64,000 bases of DNA from Lacrimispora xylanisolvens (GTDB lineage: Bacteria > Bacillota > Clostridia > Lachnospirales > Lachnospiraceae): positions 4,391,501-4,455,500 of the forward strand of contig CP070896.1 of assembly GCA_017084465.1 (NCBI GenBank), read 5' to 3'. Under the pieces are notes generated by a model. It was given only the letters and a program-made list of their open reading frames with translations. It did not search any database and was not told the DNA's origin. Positions 1 to 9,104 of the stretch are shown piece by piece (positions within the stretch are counted from its first letter, which is position 1; every line of letters begins with the position of its first letter). The position numbers and the translations under genes are program-made.

Positions 1-10
1 TAGAAAATGC

Positions 11-39
11 TTGTCAAGCCATTGGAAGTAGAATATAAT
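11..39 (+). promoter_or_regulatory. Sigma-A promoter of guaA
   Basis: TTGTCA at 11-16 and TATAAT at 34-39 are separated by 17 bp, a near-consensus vegetative promoter. It lies about 48 bp upstream of the guaA start codon. No purine riboswitch is visible in the short leader, although the preceding sequence is cut off by the window. Confidence 0.7.
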
Positions 40-86
40 ATTATCCAAAGTGCTATTTGTTGAAGCTTAAATTAGGAGGAATACCC

Positions 87-1628
87 GTGAAGAGAGAAAT
101 GATTATCGTTCTGGATTTCGGCGGACAGTACAATCAGCTGATTGCCAGAAGAGTCAGAGAATGCAACGTTTACTGTGAGGTTCATCCCCACACACTGCCC
201 CTGGACAAGATTAAGGAAATGAACCCCAAAGGAATCATTTTCACAGGCGGTCCAAACAGTGCTTACAAGGAAGAATCCCCTCGCTGTGAGAAAGAAATCT
301 TTGAAATGGGAATCCCGATCCTTGGAATCTGCTATGGCTCCCAGTTAATGGCCCATATGCTTGGCGGTAAGGTTGCCACAGCTCCTGTCAGCGAGTATGG
401 TAAGACGGAAGTCACTTCAGTAGTTGGCAGCAAAATATTAGAGGATGTTAGTCCAAAGACCATCTGCTGGATGAGTCATACGGATTATATAGAGACAGCA
501 CCGGAAGGCTTTACTGTTACCGCTCATACTCCAGTATGCCCGGTTGCGGGTATGGAATGTGAGGAGAAGGGGCTTTACGCTGTTCAGTTCCACCCTGAGG
601 TTATGCACACACAGGAAGGAACCAAGATGCTTTCCAACTTCGTTTACAATGTGTGTAAATGTACTGGTGACTGGAAGATGGATTCTTTTGTGGAGACTTC
701 TATTCAGTCCATTAAAGAGAAGGTTGGTGACGGAAAGGTTCTTTGTGCACTGTCCGGCGGTGTAGATTCTTCTGTGGCAGCGGTTATGCTGGCGAAGGCG
801 GTTGGGAAACAGCTTACCTGCGTATTCGTTGATCACGGCCTGCTTCGTAAGAACGAAGGTGACGAGGTTGAGGCGGTATTCGGACCTGCTGGCCCATATG
901 ATTTAAACTTTATCAGGGTGAATGCTCAGGAACGTTTCTATGAGAAACTGGACGGGGTGGAAGATCCGGAGACAAAGAGAAAGATTATTGGGGAAGAATT
1001 TATTCGTGTGTTTGAGGATGAAGCGAAGAAGATTGGTGTAGTGGATTATTTTGTGCAGGGAACGATTTATCCGGATGTGATTGAGTCTGGTCTTGGTAAG
1101 TCAGCTGTGATTAAGTCTCATCATAATGTGGGTGGTCTTCCTGAGCATGTGGATTTTAAGGAGATTATTGAGCCACTTCGTCTTCTGTTTAAGGACGAGG
1201 TTCGTAAAGCTGGTCTGGAACTTGGAATTCCGGAATATTTGGTTTATCGCCAGCCATTCCCGGGTCCGGGACTTGGTGTAAGGATTATTGGTTCAGTTAC
1301 ACCAGAGAAGGTTAGGATTGTACAGGAAGCAGATGCGATTTATAGAGAAGAGATTGCTAAGGCAGGAGTCGATAAGGGACTGGGACAGTACTTTGCTGCA
1401 CTTACTAATATGCGTTCGGTTGGATGCATGGGCGATGAGAGAACCTATGATTATGCAATTGCTTTGAGAGCAGTGTTGACTTCTGATTTCATGACTGCGG
1501 AATCTGCAGAGCTTCCTTGGGAGGTTCTGGGGGTTGTGACCAGAAGGATTGTAAATGAAGTGAAGGGCGTGAACCGGGTGTTGTATGATTGCACGGGGAA
1601 ACCGCCGGCTACGATTGAGTTTGAATAA
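87..1628 (+). CDS. guaA: GMP synthase (glutamine-hydrolysing)
   Basis: Cytosolic enzyme that converts XMP, ATP and glutamine to GMP in the last step of guanine nucleotide synthesis. The reading frame is open from 57, but AGGAGG at 74-79 places the start at GTG 87, giving 513 residues, the usual family length. The N-terminal class I glutamine amidotransferase domain has the nucleophile Cys82 in GICYGSQ and the His/Glu pair in QFHPE near residue 170. The ATP-pyrophosphatase domain carries the P-loop SGGVDSS near 225. The C-terminal dimerisation domain ends in the typical KPPATIEFE. The gene is monocistronic between a clear promoter and a terminator hairpin. Identification is secure. Confidence 0.98.
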   Translation: MKREMIIVLDFGGQYNQLIARRVRECNVYCEVHPHTLPLDKIKEMNPKGIIFTGGPNSAYKEESPRCEKEIFEMGIPILGICYGSQLMAHMLGGKVATAPVSEYGKTEVTSVVGSKILEDVSPKTICWMSHTDYIETAPEGFTVTAHTPVCPVAGMECEEKGLYAVQFHPEVMHTQEGTKMLSNFVYNVCKCTGDWKMDSFVETSIQSIKEKVGDGKVLCALSGGVDSSVAAVMLAKAVGKQLTCVFVDHGLLRKNEGDEVEAVFGPAGPYDLNFIRVNAQERFYEKLDGVEDPETKRKIIGEEFIRVFEDEAKKIGVVDYFVQGTIYPDVIESGLGKSAVIKSHHNVGGLPEHVDFKEIIEPLRLLFKDEVRKAGLELGIPEYLVYRQPFPGPGLGVRIIGSVTPEKVRIVQEADAIYREEIAKAGVDKGLGQYFAALTNMRSVGCMGDERTYDYAIALRAVLTSDFMTAESAELPWEVLGVVTRRIVNEVKGVNRVLYDCTGKPPATIEFE

Positions 1629-2285
1629 AAATTTTGAGCCCGCAAAGCCTTGTAAAATAAGGATTTGTGGGCTCTCTTTATGTCGTTTGGTACTAACGTG
1701 ACAAGGAGTTTAATAACTTTTTTCATTTTCGATGATATATTTTCTAATTGACTAACGATATAGTCTTCAGAAAAAGCATGTTTATCTTTATAAGCAATTA
1801 TCTCATTATGAATTTCTTCTTCGAGTACGTACTTGAATTGAATCATATTGGTTCCAGGTTCAATTAATTCTTCATCTTCATAACCTTTTAAACGAACATA
1901 ATAATCCCATAAGTTAGTTATGTAATCACTTTGATAAGAATTATATTTAGAACGACATTCACTAACTATTTTTGTTAAAGTAGCATCTAGTTCACTATTT
2001 GTGAAAATTTTAAGATTATAGTACTCGATAGTAAGACGATTGATATATTCTGACATAAATATAATATTAGGAGATCCTAATATTTCTGAGAGACAGCTAA
2101 TAAAACTTTCGAATTTTGTTTCTCTTGTATTTAAGCGAGATTCGTATCTAATGGCATTTTTTCTTAGAGTGTAGTTCAAACATGATAACAAATATTGCTC
2201 CAAAGAAGGAAATAACACCTATAAGAGTACAAACTAAAGTTGTTAAATTATCGTTACTTGCAATAGTGTTTATTATCTTTATCAT
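1451..2285 (-). CDS. Hypothetical membrane-anchored protein, apparently frameshifted
   Basis: Family not recognised. The long frame opens at 2218, but a different frame starting at ATG 2285 encodes [11 protein letters not shown], then a hydrophobic helix ([20 protein letters not shown]). That frame joins the long one if one base is changed in an A-run near 2157-2165. The joined protein would be a single N-terminal anchor plus a charged, helical cytosolic domain of about 180 residues. As read, the frame runs through the guaA terminator and antisense to the guaA 3' end down to 1451, which is implausible. One extra A in the A6 run near 1718-1723 would give a stop at about 1709, after the residues SKMKK. 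Both ends are therefore uncertain. There is no clear ribosome binding site before 2285. Confidence 0.4.
1636..1674 (+). terminator. Rho-independent terminator after guaA
   Basis: GAGCCCGCAAA pairs with TTTGTGGGCTC (one wobble) around a short loop, 8 bases after the guaA stop, followed by a weak T-rich tail (TCTTTA). Confidence 0.65.
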
Positions 2286-2619
2286 TTTAACTTTGAGATA
2301 GTCTGCAGTATTCGATTATACAATGATCTGGTAACTATGCAAGAGTACTATAATACGCTTGAAAGAGTTGAAAATAGGATGCGAATTGAATTTGCTTGAT
2401 AACTTAATCTTTTGAAATCAAGTTGCCACGTATTGTATCTTCCAAATCGTGGTGTCGTTGTGCAATTTCATCTGCTTCCTATATAATAAATGCTTCAAAG
2501 AACCATGCATCATTGGTTGAGCCTTTCAATATATATGATTTCATCAGGCTAAAAATGTTGCATAAAACATTAAAAAACTATTAAATATATTAATATTTTA
2601 ATAGTATTTTTGTGTGACA
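2286..2619. other. Non-coding stretch with gene debris
   Basis: Apart from the HD-like remnant I see no intact gene. Plus-strand codons ending at about 2400 (…QEYYNTLERVENRMRIEFA) look protein-like but have no start or ribosome binding site. A weak hairpin CTATTAAA/TTTAATAG (2578-2604) followed by TATTTTT could be a terminator. Confidence 0.3.
2404..2544 (-). pseudogene. Remnant resembling an HD-domain dNTPase fragment
   Basis: Reading from ATG 2544 gives 21 codons, an in-frame TAG, then EADEIAQRHHDLEDTIRG and a stop at 2404. The ADEIAQRHHDLED stretch resembles the metal-binding helix of HD-superfamily dGTPase-like phosphohydrolases. No ribosome binding site and no remaining HD core are visible. 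I infer a decayed fragment; family assignment from one motif is weak. Confidence 0.3.
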
Positions 2620-2735
2620 GTAAAAAATAAACCCCCTGCTATGCAGGGGGAGGGCTGATCTTTAGATATAAGTTACTCCTGTGCTAAAATAAATGTAGGT
2701 CTGCAAACCACAAATAAAAGCACAGGAGATCCATA

Positions 2736-3211
2736 ATGGACATTAATAGTTTAGCCCATACTAAATGGGAATGCAAGTACCACATAGTCTTTGCACCAAA
2801 ATATAGAAGGCAAGTAATCTACAAAGATATAAAGGCAGATGTTGGTCAAATTTTAGGGAGTTTATGCCGGAGAAAAGGAATCGAGATAATGGAAGCGCAA
2901 TGTATGCCAGATCATGTACACATGTTAATACGAATTCCACCAAAATACTCAGTATCAGAAATAATGGGATACTTAAAAGGAAAAAAAGTTCGCTAATGAT
3001 ATTTGAAAAGCATGCGAATTTAAAATATAAATATGGAAATCGGCATTTTTGGTGTCGTGGATCTTACGTCGATACAGTAGGAAAGAATACAGCTGCGATT
3101 AAGGAATACATACAAAACCAGATAAAAGAAGATTTAGAATACGATCAGATGTCACTAGTAGAGTATATAGACCCGTTTACGGGTGAGCCGGTGAAGAAAA
3201 ACAAGAGATAA
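2736..3211 (+). pseudogene. tnpA: IS200-family Y1 transposase TnpA, frameshifted
   Basis: Single-strand transposase that cuts at element-end hairpins through a catalytic tyrosine. The first part (to 2996) has the HUH motif DHVHMLI. A stop follows a run of seven A (2981-2987). With eight A the frame continues as KKSSLMIFEKHANLKYKYG through to EYIQNQ, which holds the expected nucleophile Tyr, and ends PVKKNKR at 3211. The joined length is 158 residues, normal for the family. GGAG at about 2725 precedes the start. The break may be a sequencing indel, or transcriptional slippage on A7 could restore the frame. Confidence 0.85.
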
Positions 3212-3228
3212 GACTCTTAAGAGTCAGT

Positions 3229-3413
3229 TAGAAATCAAAGCAAACCAGCAAGCCCCTTTTGGGGCTGCGCCGGAGTAAGGCAGCTCCGATTAAGCCCTTT
3301 TAAGGGCAGCTGAGAATGTGGTGCAGTAGGCAGACTTTCGGAGCGCCTTCCGGGCGCAAGCAGGAAATAAACCCCTTATAGGGGTTGAGCAAGCCACCGG
3401 CTAAGCCGGTGGT
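3229..3413 (+). ncRNA. Candidate structured RNA in the IS200 3' region
   Basis: Between tnpA and the right end lie about 180 bases dense in consecutive hairpins: GCCCC-TTTT-GGGGC, GCCCTTTTAAGGGC, GCGCC-TTCCG-GGCGC (3343-3357), ACCCC-TTATA-GGGGT (3371-3385) and the right-end hairpin. The GC content is much higher than in the flanks. A plain IS200 does not need this much 3' structure. The position recalls the omega RNA of tnpB-bearing relatives, but no tnpB is present. Transcription is not shown. Confidence 0.35.
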
Positions 3414-3420
3414 ATTGACT

Positions 3421-3683
3421 GTAAGATTTTGAATTTGAGTTGTACTGGTAAAAATTTTCTGTTACTCTAATAGCATAATATAAAAAATCTTTAATGTAGG
3501 ACTTTTTATGAAGGGGGATGATTCCGATGGGGCTAGATAGTTTAAGTAACAATTTGTAAATGTTAATATAACTTTCATTAAGGAGACTAACTATATGAAG
3601 TCAAGAAATTTTTGATGCTTTTTTATAAAAAAGTATACAACAAATAGAGCAACGTGAGTTGCCCTATCAAGAAGAAAAAAGTA
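3421..3683. other. Intergenic stretch, no recognisable gene
   Basis: AT-rich sequence between the IS200 right end and the broken IS110 element. Only very short ORFs (up to 10 codons) follow GGAGG-like sites. The last part probably includes the IS110 end beyond its stop codon, but no inverted repeat marks it. Confidence 0.4.
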
Positions 3684-4870
3684 TTAAATTTTTGAAACAA
3701 AAGCAGTGTTGTTTTTTAGCAGGTAAAAAATAACACGAAGAAGTTTTTTTCCAACATGGCTTCTGGCAACATTGAAATGCTTCCCTTCTGAGCGTTTTTT
3801 TGCCATATAGGCTGCAAAGGTTGCATCTCTCATTGAAACTAATCTAGCTGCTTGCATAACAGCCCAACGAAGATAGGTAGATCCCCGCTTAACCATAGGC
3901 GTTTTGGTAGAACTGTAATTTCCTGATTGATAGGTGGCAGGCTCCATACCCGCAAAAGCAAGAAGCTTTGCTGGTGTTGAAAAATGAGTGATATCACCAA
4001 TTTCAGCCAACATAATAGCTGCAAGGGTATAGCCGATACCAGGAATTGTAAGAAGGGGCGAGTTAATCTCCATAACAATGAGTTTGATTTGTTTATCTAA
4101 AACATTAATTTCAGCTTGAACTGATTGTATAAGCCGTATGGTCTGCTGTAATTCAAAAGCGGTAGAACGATTGGAAGTTCCAATTGAGTTACGGGCCAGC
4201 TCTTTAAAAAAAAAAAAAACAGCCTTATCTTTATCATACTTACCATGAGAAGCTTTATTAATCAGATTGGTGAGCTTGGTAAGATGGCAGTCACAAATAT
4301 CTTTTGGAGTAGGAAGTTCCAATAATAAAGAATAGCTGGAATTTTGGTGTATGGACCAAACACAATCCGGAAGTTCAGGAAATATAATGTCAATCAACCT
4401 TGTAACAGACAGCTTGAGTTTGGAACGATAACCAATCATCCGATATCGATGTCTGGTTAGTGACTTTAGCTCGGAAATCTGGTAAGATACTGGTGAATAG
4501 GATTTTGAATCATCAGTAAAGAGCATAGTCGCAATGACCTTAGCGTCGGTCTTGTCTGTTTTCGTTTTCCGAAGGGTACCAGCCTTACGGAAAAGATTCG
4601 TAGCTAAAGGATTTAGGATATGAACCTGAAAACCTTTGGAAAACAGATAGTTAGTGATATTTGTGCTGTAATGACCTGTAGATTCAAGTCCTATTTTTTA
4701 CGTGCTCCAGGTTCCTGGAACCAAGAATGGAAAGGATGGAAGAATAGAGAGAATCAAATCCTTTCTTTGAATTTGTAATACGTAATGAGTCGGTGTGAAT
4801 TACACCATCAGAATCGATAATGCAGCAGTCATGTTTGGATTTGGCAACATCAATACCAACAAAAAATCAT
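3684..4870 (-). pseudogene. IS110-family transposase, broken copy
   Basis: DEDD-type recombinase of the IS110 family. The start is at ATG 4870, 7 bases after AAAGGAG. The N-terminal RuvC-like part (VGIDVAKSKHD, IGLESTGHYS, KTDKTDAKVIA) is split by two homopolymer length changes: a T-run right after the start and the A-run near 4695. From 4526 the frame is open for 280 codons through the C-terminal Transposase_20 domain (LLTIPGIGYTLAAIMLAEIG, FAGMEPATYQSGN). Joined length is about 394 residues. It differs clearly in sequence from the second IS110 element at 7827-9104. It could be a dead copy or two indel errors in a live one. Confidence 0.8.
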
Positions 4871-5100
4871 AGTAAGAACTCCTTTAAAATAATGTACGCT
4901 GTGTTTCCGCAAGCTCTATGTTGAATGTATCCTTGCTATATATAAAACGTCGTGCGTTATCTAACTAATTAACAAATAAACATAGAGCTGTGGTTAGATC
5001 CTCCAAAGGAAACAGTCAGCTATATAGGGAAGCTGCCGTAGGTAAAAAAACTAATCCACAGCGTCTATAAAAGATTATACAGAAAATAATCCAGAAAGGA
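4871..5100 (-). ncRNA. Candidate bridge-RNA region of the broken IS110 element
   Basis: About 200 bases of noncoding sequence precede the recombinase on its own strand. They contain possible stems, for example AGCTCTATGTT (about 4910) with AACATAGAGCT (about 4979). IS110-group elements are known to encode a bridge RNA in this 5' noncoding end. The assignment rests on position and foldability only. Confidence 0.3.
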
Positions 5101-5146
5101 AAAGTATAGTGAAAATCCCTATGTGTTCATTATACAAGGTAAAATT

Positions 5147-5905
5147 ATGAGGTTGAAAAAGAAATCATTTGCAATTCTTCTAACATTTTTATTAACTTTA
5201 TCACTTGCGGTAAATGCATTCGCTGCAGGATATCAACAGGCAAAGCAAGAATCTGATGAAATTGCAGGATCCACAGATGTACTTGGCCGGGCATTAGAAG
5301 GTGTTACAGAAATAGATTCTAGTGTACTGGCAAGAGTATCTGATATTGCAAATGTAGAAGTTAAGAAGGATGGTAAGTCTACGCAATACATTTTTACCAC
5401 TAAAGAACCAATATCTCAGAGATTAGCCAGAGATGGTAGAACAGAATCTGATTATCATATTATTACCTATGCTTATTATCCAAGTTCCGATGAGTCAGTG
5501 TCTTCTACGCCTCAAAATAATGATTTACTCATTAAAGGTGAGATGTTTTATAAAAAAATACAGTTTGATTCAGTAAATGAGGGAAGTAAAGTTACAAAAT
5601 CTTCTGCTACCATTTTGAGATTCAATGAAACTGGTCTAAGTAATTTAAAAATTAATATCGTATGTTTAGGGGAAAGATTGGATGGCCAATTTAATAGCTA
5701 TGCGTATGGTAGAGAAGAGAGTACGTACGGAAATGCTTCCCCACAGGTTGGAATGATATATTCAGGTTCACCAAACTTTACATATTATTATCATACTAAC
5801 CAGTATGGACAGATAACTACTAAAATAAGTGCAGATTATTATCATGGAAGTTCTAAATACACTGCAAACGTAAATTTAAATTATGGAACATTATTAGGAA
5901 GATAA
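5147..5905 (+). CDS. Secreted protein of unknown function
   Basis: About 252 residues from ATG 5147; the frame extends up to 5123 but the later ATG begins a clean signal peptide. The signal has a basic n-region (MRLKKK), a hydrophobic core and the cleavage site AFAA before GYQQ. The exported part is polar, with no cysteine-rich or recognisable enzymatic motif, and ends in Tyr-rich strands (YYYHTNQYGQ). That looks more like a small beta-rich surface or stress protein than an enzyme. It is followed 6 bases later by a small ORF that probably shares its transcript. I do not recognise the family. Confidence 0.7.
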   Translation: MRLKKKSFAILLTFLLTLSLAVNAFAAGYQQAKQESDEIAGSTDVLGRALEGVTEIDSSVLARVSDIANVEVKKDGKSTQYIFTTKEPISQRLARDGRTESDYHIITYAYYPSSDESVSSTPQNNDLLIKGEMFYKKIQFDSVNEGSKVTKSSATILRFNETGLSNLKINIVCLGERLDGQFNSYAYGREESTYGNASPQVGMIYSGSPNFTYYYHTNQYGQITTKISADYYHGSSKYTANVNLNYGTLLGR

Positions 5906-5911
5906 TAAAAC

Positions 5912-6160
5912 ATGTTTAAAAAAAAAGAGCTTATTGTATGTTTGGATATTGATATGTTAAAAAAAGTATTAAGTATACTTGATTCGAGTAAAATTAAATA
6001 CCAGTACAAGGTATTCAGCCATAATAGTCAATGGGGAAGCACCGGAAGTCGGCGTGGTATGTTTGGGAATTTACTTGATGGTAATGAAGTTCAGTATATA
6101 GTCTATGTTTCAAAAGATGATTATGAACTGGCAAAAAGCAAACTAACTATAAATCTATAA
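5912..6160 (+). CDS. Small cytosolic protein of unknown function
   Basis: 82 residues, starting MFKKKELIVCLDIDMLKK. There is no signal or membrane segment. The alternating beta and helix pattern, with a final YIVYVSKDDYELAKSKL, is reminiscent of small ferredoxin-like-fold proteins such as DUF2007 types, but this is only an impression. It starts 6 bases after the secreted protein's stop codon, so the two are probably translationally linked. Confidence 0.6.
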   Translation: MFKKKELIVCLDIDMLKKVLSILDSSKIKYQYKVFSHNSQWGSTGSRRGMFGNLLDGNEVQYIVYVSKDDYELAKSKLTINL

Positions 6161-6273
6161 AATTGGCAGTTGCGATATCACAACAATTAGCATTGCACAG
6201 GCATTATGCCGACTACATTATCACTACATACAACAGATGATATGCTGAAAATGTAAAATTTTATCATATGTCA

Positions 6274-6309
6274 GGGGATTGTCGTGATATTAACGGTAGT
6301 CCCCTTTTT
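6274..6309 (+). terminator. Rho-independent terminator
   Basis: AGGGGATT pairs with AGTCCCCT (wobbles extend the stem) and is followed by TTTTTG. It sits about 115 bases after the two-gene unit at 5147-6160, which it probably ends. Confidence 0.5.
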
Positions 6310-6611
6310 GCTCCCTAGAGAGGAGCATTAGATACACATGTTGCATATGGCTAGAGCAACGACTACATAGGTAAGGGCAGAAAAAGAAGATGACAACTTG
6401 ATGAGAGTTGTGAGTTGGGAAATTGCACAGGAGTTTATGGAAGTTACATTTAAAACTTTAGTATATTAATAACCCCTTACATATGTAATATAAAAGAACC
6501 ATTTAATGCAACGATTAATATCTTTAATGTAACTCCCTATTACTTTTCCAGTCTTGATGTTTATGGTATTCTGAATAGGAAAGTAATCATAAAAATGGAG
6601 GATTAATAAAA
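6310..6611 (+). other. Intergenic leader region
   Basis: No gene recognised. A run of codons ending about 6469 (EDDNLMRVVSWEIAQEFMEVTFK) looks protein-like but has no start. An imperfect dyad, ATTACTTTTCC (about 6539) with GGAAAGTAAT (about 6578), lies just before the ribosome binding site of the XRE gene and could be its autoregulatory site. Confidence 0.3.
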
Positions 6612-7283
6612 ATGACATTCTCAGACAAATTACAGATTATCCGAAAATCCAAAGGCATCACACAGGAAGAATTAGCGGAAAAATTAAATGTATCCCGTCA
6701 GGCAGTCACAAAATGGGAGAGTGGCATGGTATACCCGGACATAATGAATCTAATTCAATTAAGTGAATTGTTTCATATAACGGTTGATTATCTTGTCAAA
6801 GATAATCAATGCAACAAATCTATAGAAATGACCTACGATAATGACATGGACGAACTAATAGATTTTAAATTAGAGGCAATTAAAAACACTTACGCTGGCT
6901 ATGCTGAACCTTGCGGAGCATCAAGGCCTGGTTCTAACGATTATACCTACACAAAAGGCGATTACCTATATTTTGATACGTGGTTAGGTGGAGAAAAGTT
7001 TTCAGGGGAAGAAGCTATTTGGAAAAAGGGAAAAGCAATTTATTCGATGAATTATTTTGGAAGAAACTTAGACGAGAGATTTAGCGGTGATTTCTTAAAA
7101 GAAGTATTAGGATCAGCACCCAGAGAATTACCTTATAGAGGTCCGGAATTCTATCAATCTGGAGAGTACACGTACAAAACTAAGGTAATTGGAGATATGG
7201 ATTGGTTCCAGGGCTACGAGGAAATTTACTGTCAGAATATTAAAGTTTATGAATGTTTTTATCATGGAGGTGTGTTGGTATAG
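6612..7283 (+). CDS. XRE-family regulator with C-terminal DUF5680 domain
   Basis: 223 residues. The helix-turn-helix occupies about residues 5-60 (GITQEELAEKLNVSRQAVTKWESG), a typical Cro/CI-type DNA-binding domain. The C-terminal half (KGDYLYFDTWLGGEKFSGEEAIW to YECFYHGGVLV) matches the DUF5680 domain often fused to such HTHs, with the family's aromatic and glycine pattern. GGAGG lies 10 bases before ATG. It stands alone between unrelated accessory genes. DUF5680 may sense a ligand, but its role is unknown. Confidence 0.85.
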   Translation: MTFSDKLQIIRKSKGITQEELAEKLNVSRQAVTKWESGMVYPDIMNLIQLSELFHITVDYLVKDNQCNKSIEMTYDNDMDELIDFKLEAIKNTYAGYAEPCGASRPGSNDYTYTKGDYLYFDTWLGGEKFSGEEAIWKKGKAIYSMNYFGRNLDERFSGDFLKEVLGSAPRELPYRGPEFYQSGEYTYKTKVIGDMDWFQGYEEIYCQNIKVYECFYHGGVLV

Positions 7284-7826
7284 TGAAATAGAAGATAATC
7301 CATTCATAAAAAAATAATGTAAAGACCCCTGTAATGGTATTAAATTGTAAATGGTACCATTTACGATTAGAGGAAGGGGCATTTTGCAAAGAAACGTTGA
7401 ATATTCTTATATTAATAAAAACCATAAAGCCCCATTATTAAATATGTGTCTTCTTCTGTTATTATAGGCGGTATTTGTACTGTAATTGGGAGGTATTACA
7501 AATATCATTAAATGTAAAAATTGAGATATCCTGAACAGCATCACTATTTAATTTAGTGATGCTGTTCATAGCACCGTGGGTGATTTATATATTAAAGGTT
7601 TAGAAAAAATTACATACAAAATCGTAATTATTACAACATACACTAAATAAAAGGATTTTCTGATAGAATAGTCGTTTAAACAGAAACGTAATTATATAGT
7701 AATTGGAAACACGGATATAAAAAATATTGGAGGTAGTGTGAAAGAAAGTAGAGGTCAGCCGAAAAGTGGCGCACTTAAACAAGCTGTCAAAAATGGCAAC
7801 TTTTAAAAGTGGATAATTAATGATGC
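7284..7826. other. Intergenic region with two dyads and an IS110 insertion edge
   Basis: Contains an 18-bp perfect palindrome (GTAAATGGTACCATTTAC, 7347-7364) and a strong hairpin with a 14-bp stem, GAACAGCATCACTA and its complement (7533-7567), without a T-tail. The rest is AT-rich, with no gene other than the short ORF at 7738. Confidence 0.4.
7738..7806 (+). pseudogene. Possible 5' stub of a gene cut by the IS110 insertion
   Basis: GGAGG (about 7729) precedes GTG 7738, and a 22-codon frame (VKESRGQPKSGALKQAVKNG…) ends at 7806, at the presumed edge of the IS110 element. A good ribosome binding site with a frame that dies at the insertion suggests an interrupted gene, though it may be chance. 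Confidence 0.25.
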
Positions 7827-9104
7827 TTAGGAAGCCTGTGGTTCTTTTGGTGGAGGATATAATCCTTCTCGTTCTAATAACTTCAGTGCTTGTTTGATGG
7901 CCTTTGCTTTTTGTTTTTCAATTAAAGCTTCAGGCATATCGACTTTGTATAAATCGCTGGGATTCCACTCTTCGCCTGTAGACAACATTTGGTGGATTGC
8001 AGTAAGAATCATTCGAGCGATAGCAACAATGGCTCTTTTTTTGCCACGGCGTTTTGTAAGAGATTCATATTTCTTTTTGTAGTAAGGAGACTTTTCGGAT
8101 TTAACGGCTGCATGAGCACACTGTACTAATGCAGGTTTGAGATAAACTCCAGCACGTGTAATTCGAACAGATTTCTTCTTACCGCCAGATTCGTTACTGC
8201 CGGGGACTAAACCAGCCCAGCAGCACAAACGTTTTGAGGTAGAGAATTGAGACATATCAATACCTATTTCGGAAATGATAGTGATTGCACTATCACGTTT
8301 AACACCCGGAATAGTCATTAGAAACTGGATAGCATTTTCAAAATCAGTATCAGAAGAAAGTAAAGATTCTAACTCTCGGTCTATATCATTTATTTCAGCT
8401 GTGATATAATCCATGTGTGCGCGGACGAGGTGCATGCGATATTTTTGGGAATCAGTCATCTGATATCCTTCAATGGATTCAATTACAGCATCTTCTTTAG
8501 ATTTGAGAGACCTAAGAAGTTTAGAAGCGATTACTTCATGATTGATAGAATTGTCTGACTGTTCAAGCAGGTAGTCAATGATGGATGTAGATGACTTCCC
8601 AAAGATATCGGAAACAACTGAATCTAATGCAACATTACACACAGTAAGAGCATTCTGATATCTATTCTTTTCACTGGAACGGCAGGAAACAAGCTTATAG
8701 CGATACCTTGTAAACTCTCGTAAAATACGGATTTTCTTATAGGGAATATAACTGCCTTTTACTAGTCCCAGACGGAACAAATCTCCAATCCACTTAGAGT
8801 CCTTGGTGTCATCCTTGTTACCTTTTACAGCTTTTACCCACTTTGGGTTGGCTATTGTAACATTGATTTCATCTTCAAGAAGGTTAAAGACAGGAACCCA
8901 GTATTTACCAGTGGATTCCATGCAGACATAGCGGCATTCATTGTCAAGAAGCCACTGCTTGAATTCAAGTATAGAGTTATTAAAGGTGGAAAAGCGTTTC
9001 TTTTGGTAGTCAGGTTCTACTCCACCAGAAGTTTTAATAATTGTGGCAACGAGAAACGATTTGTGAACATCGACACCACAACAGTTTTGATAAGTAACTT
9101 TCAT
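7827..9104 (-). CDS. IS110-family transposase, intact
   Basis: 425 residues from ATG 9104, 9 bases after AAAGGAG; the frame is open further upstream but without a better start. The N-terminal DEDD RuvC-like domain shows CGVDVHKS, CMESTGKYW and DDTKDSKWIGDL. The C-terminal Transposase_20 domain has IPGVKRDSAITIISEIG and WAGLVPGSNESGGKKK, the latter containing the candidate catalytic serine. A basic tail follows. Unlike most transposase genes in the window it is uninterrupted, so it may be active. The family moves without long terminal inverted repeats, using a bridge RNA for target choice. Confidence 0.93.
   Translation of the reverse strand: MKVTYQNCCGVDVHKSFLVATIIKTSGGVEPDYQKKRFSTFNNSILEFKQWLLDNECRYVCMESTGKYWVPVFNLLEDEINVTIANPKWVKAVKGNKDDTKDSKWIGDLFRLGLVKGSYIPYKKIRILREFTRYRYKLVSCRSSEKNRYQNALTVCNVALDSVVSDIFGKSSTSIIDYLLEQSDNSINHEVIASKLLRSLKSKEDAVIESIEGYQMTDSQKYRMHLVRAHMDYITAEINDIDRELESLLSSDTDFENAIQFLMTIPGVKRDSAITIISEIGIDMSQFSTSKRLCCWAGLVPGSNESGGKKKSVRITRAGVYLKPALVQCAHAAVKSEKSPYYKKKYESLTKRRGKKRAIVAIARMILTAIHQMLSTGEEWNPSDLYKVDMPEALIEKQKAKAIKQALKLLEREGLYPPPKEPQAS

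Larger units (their letters stand above)
2620..3420 (+). mobile_element. IS200/IS605-type element (tnpA only)
   Basis: A single Y1 transposase gene is bracketed by subterminal hairpins instead of terminal inverted repeats, as expected for the family. The left hairpin is CCCCCTGC-TAT-GCAGGGGG (2632-2650) and the right hairpin is CCACCGGC-TAA-GCCGGTGG (3394-3412). The motif AAATAAACCCC occurs at both ends (about 2625 and 3365). Exact boundaries are estimated. No tnpB is present. Confidence 0.7.

Noticed and set aside
438..836. Long minus-strand ORF inside guaA
   Set aside because: Antisense shadow of a conserved gene with no ribosome binding site or family resemblance.
7347..7364. 18-bp palindrome as a regulatory operator
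   Set aside because: It is far from any clear promoter and lies between unrelated genes; I list it only as part of the intergenic description.
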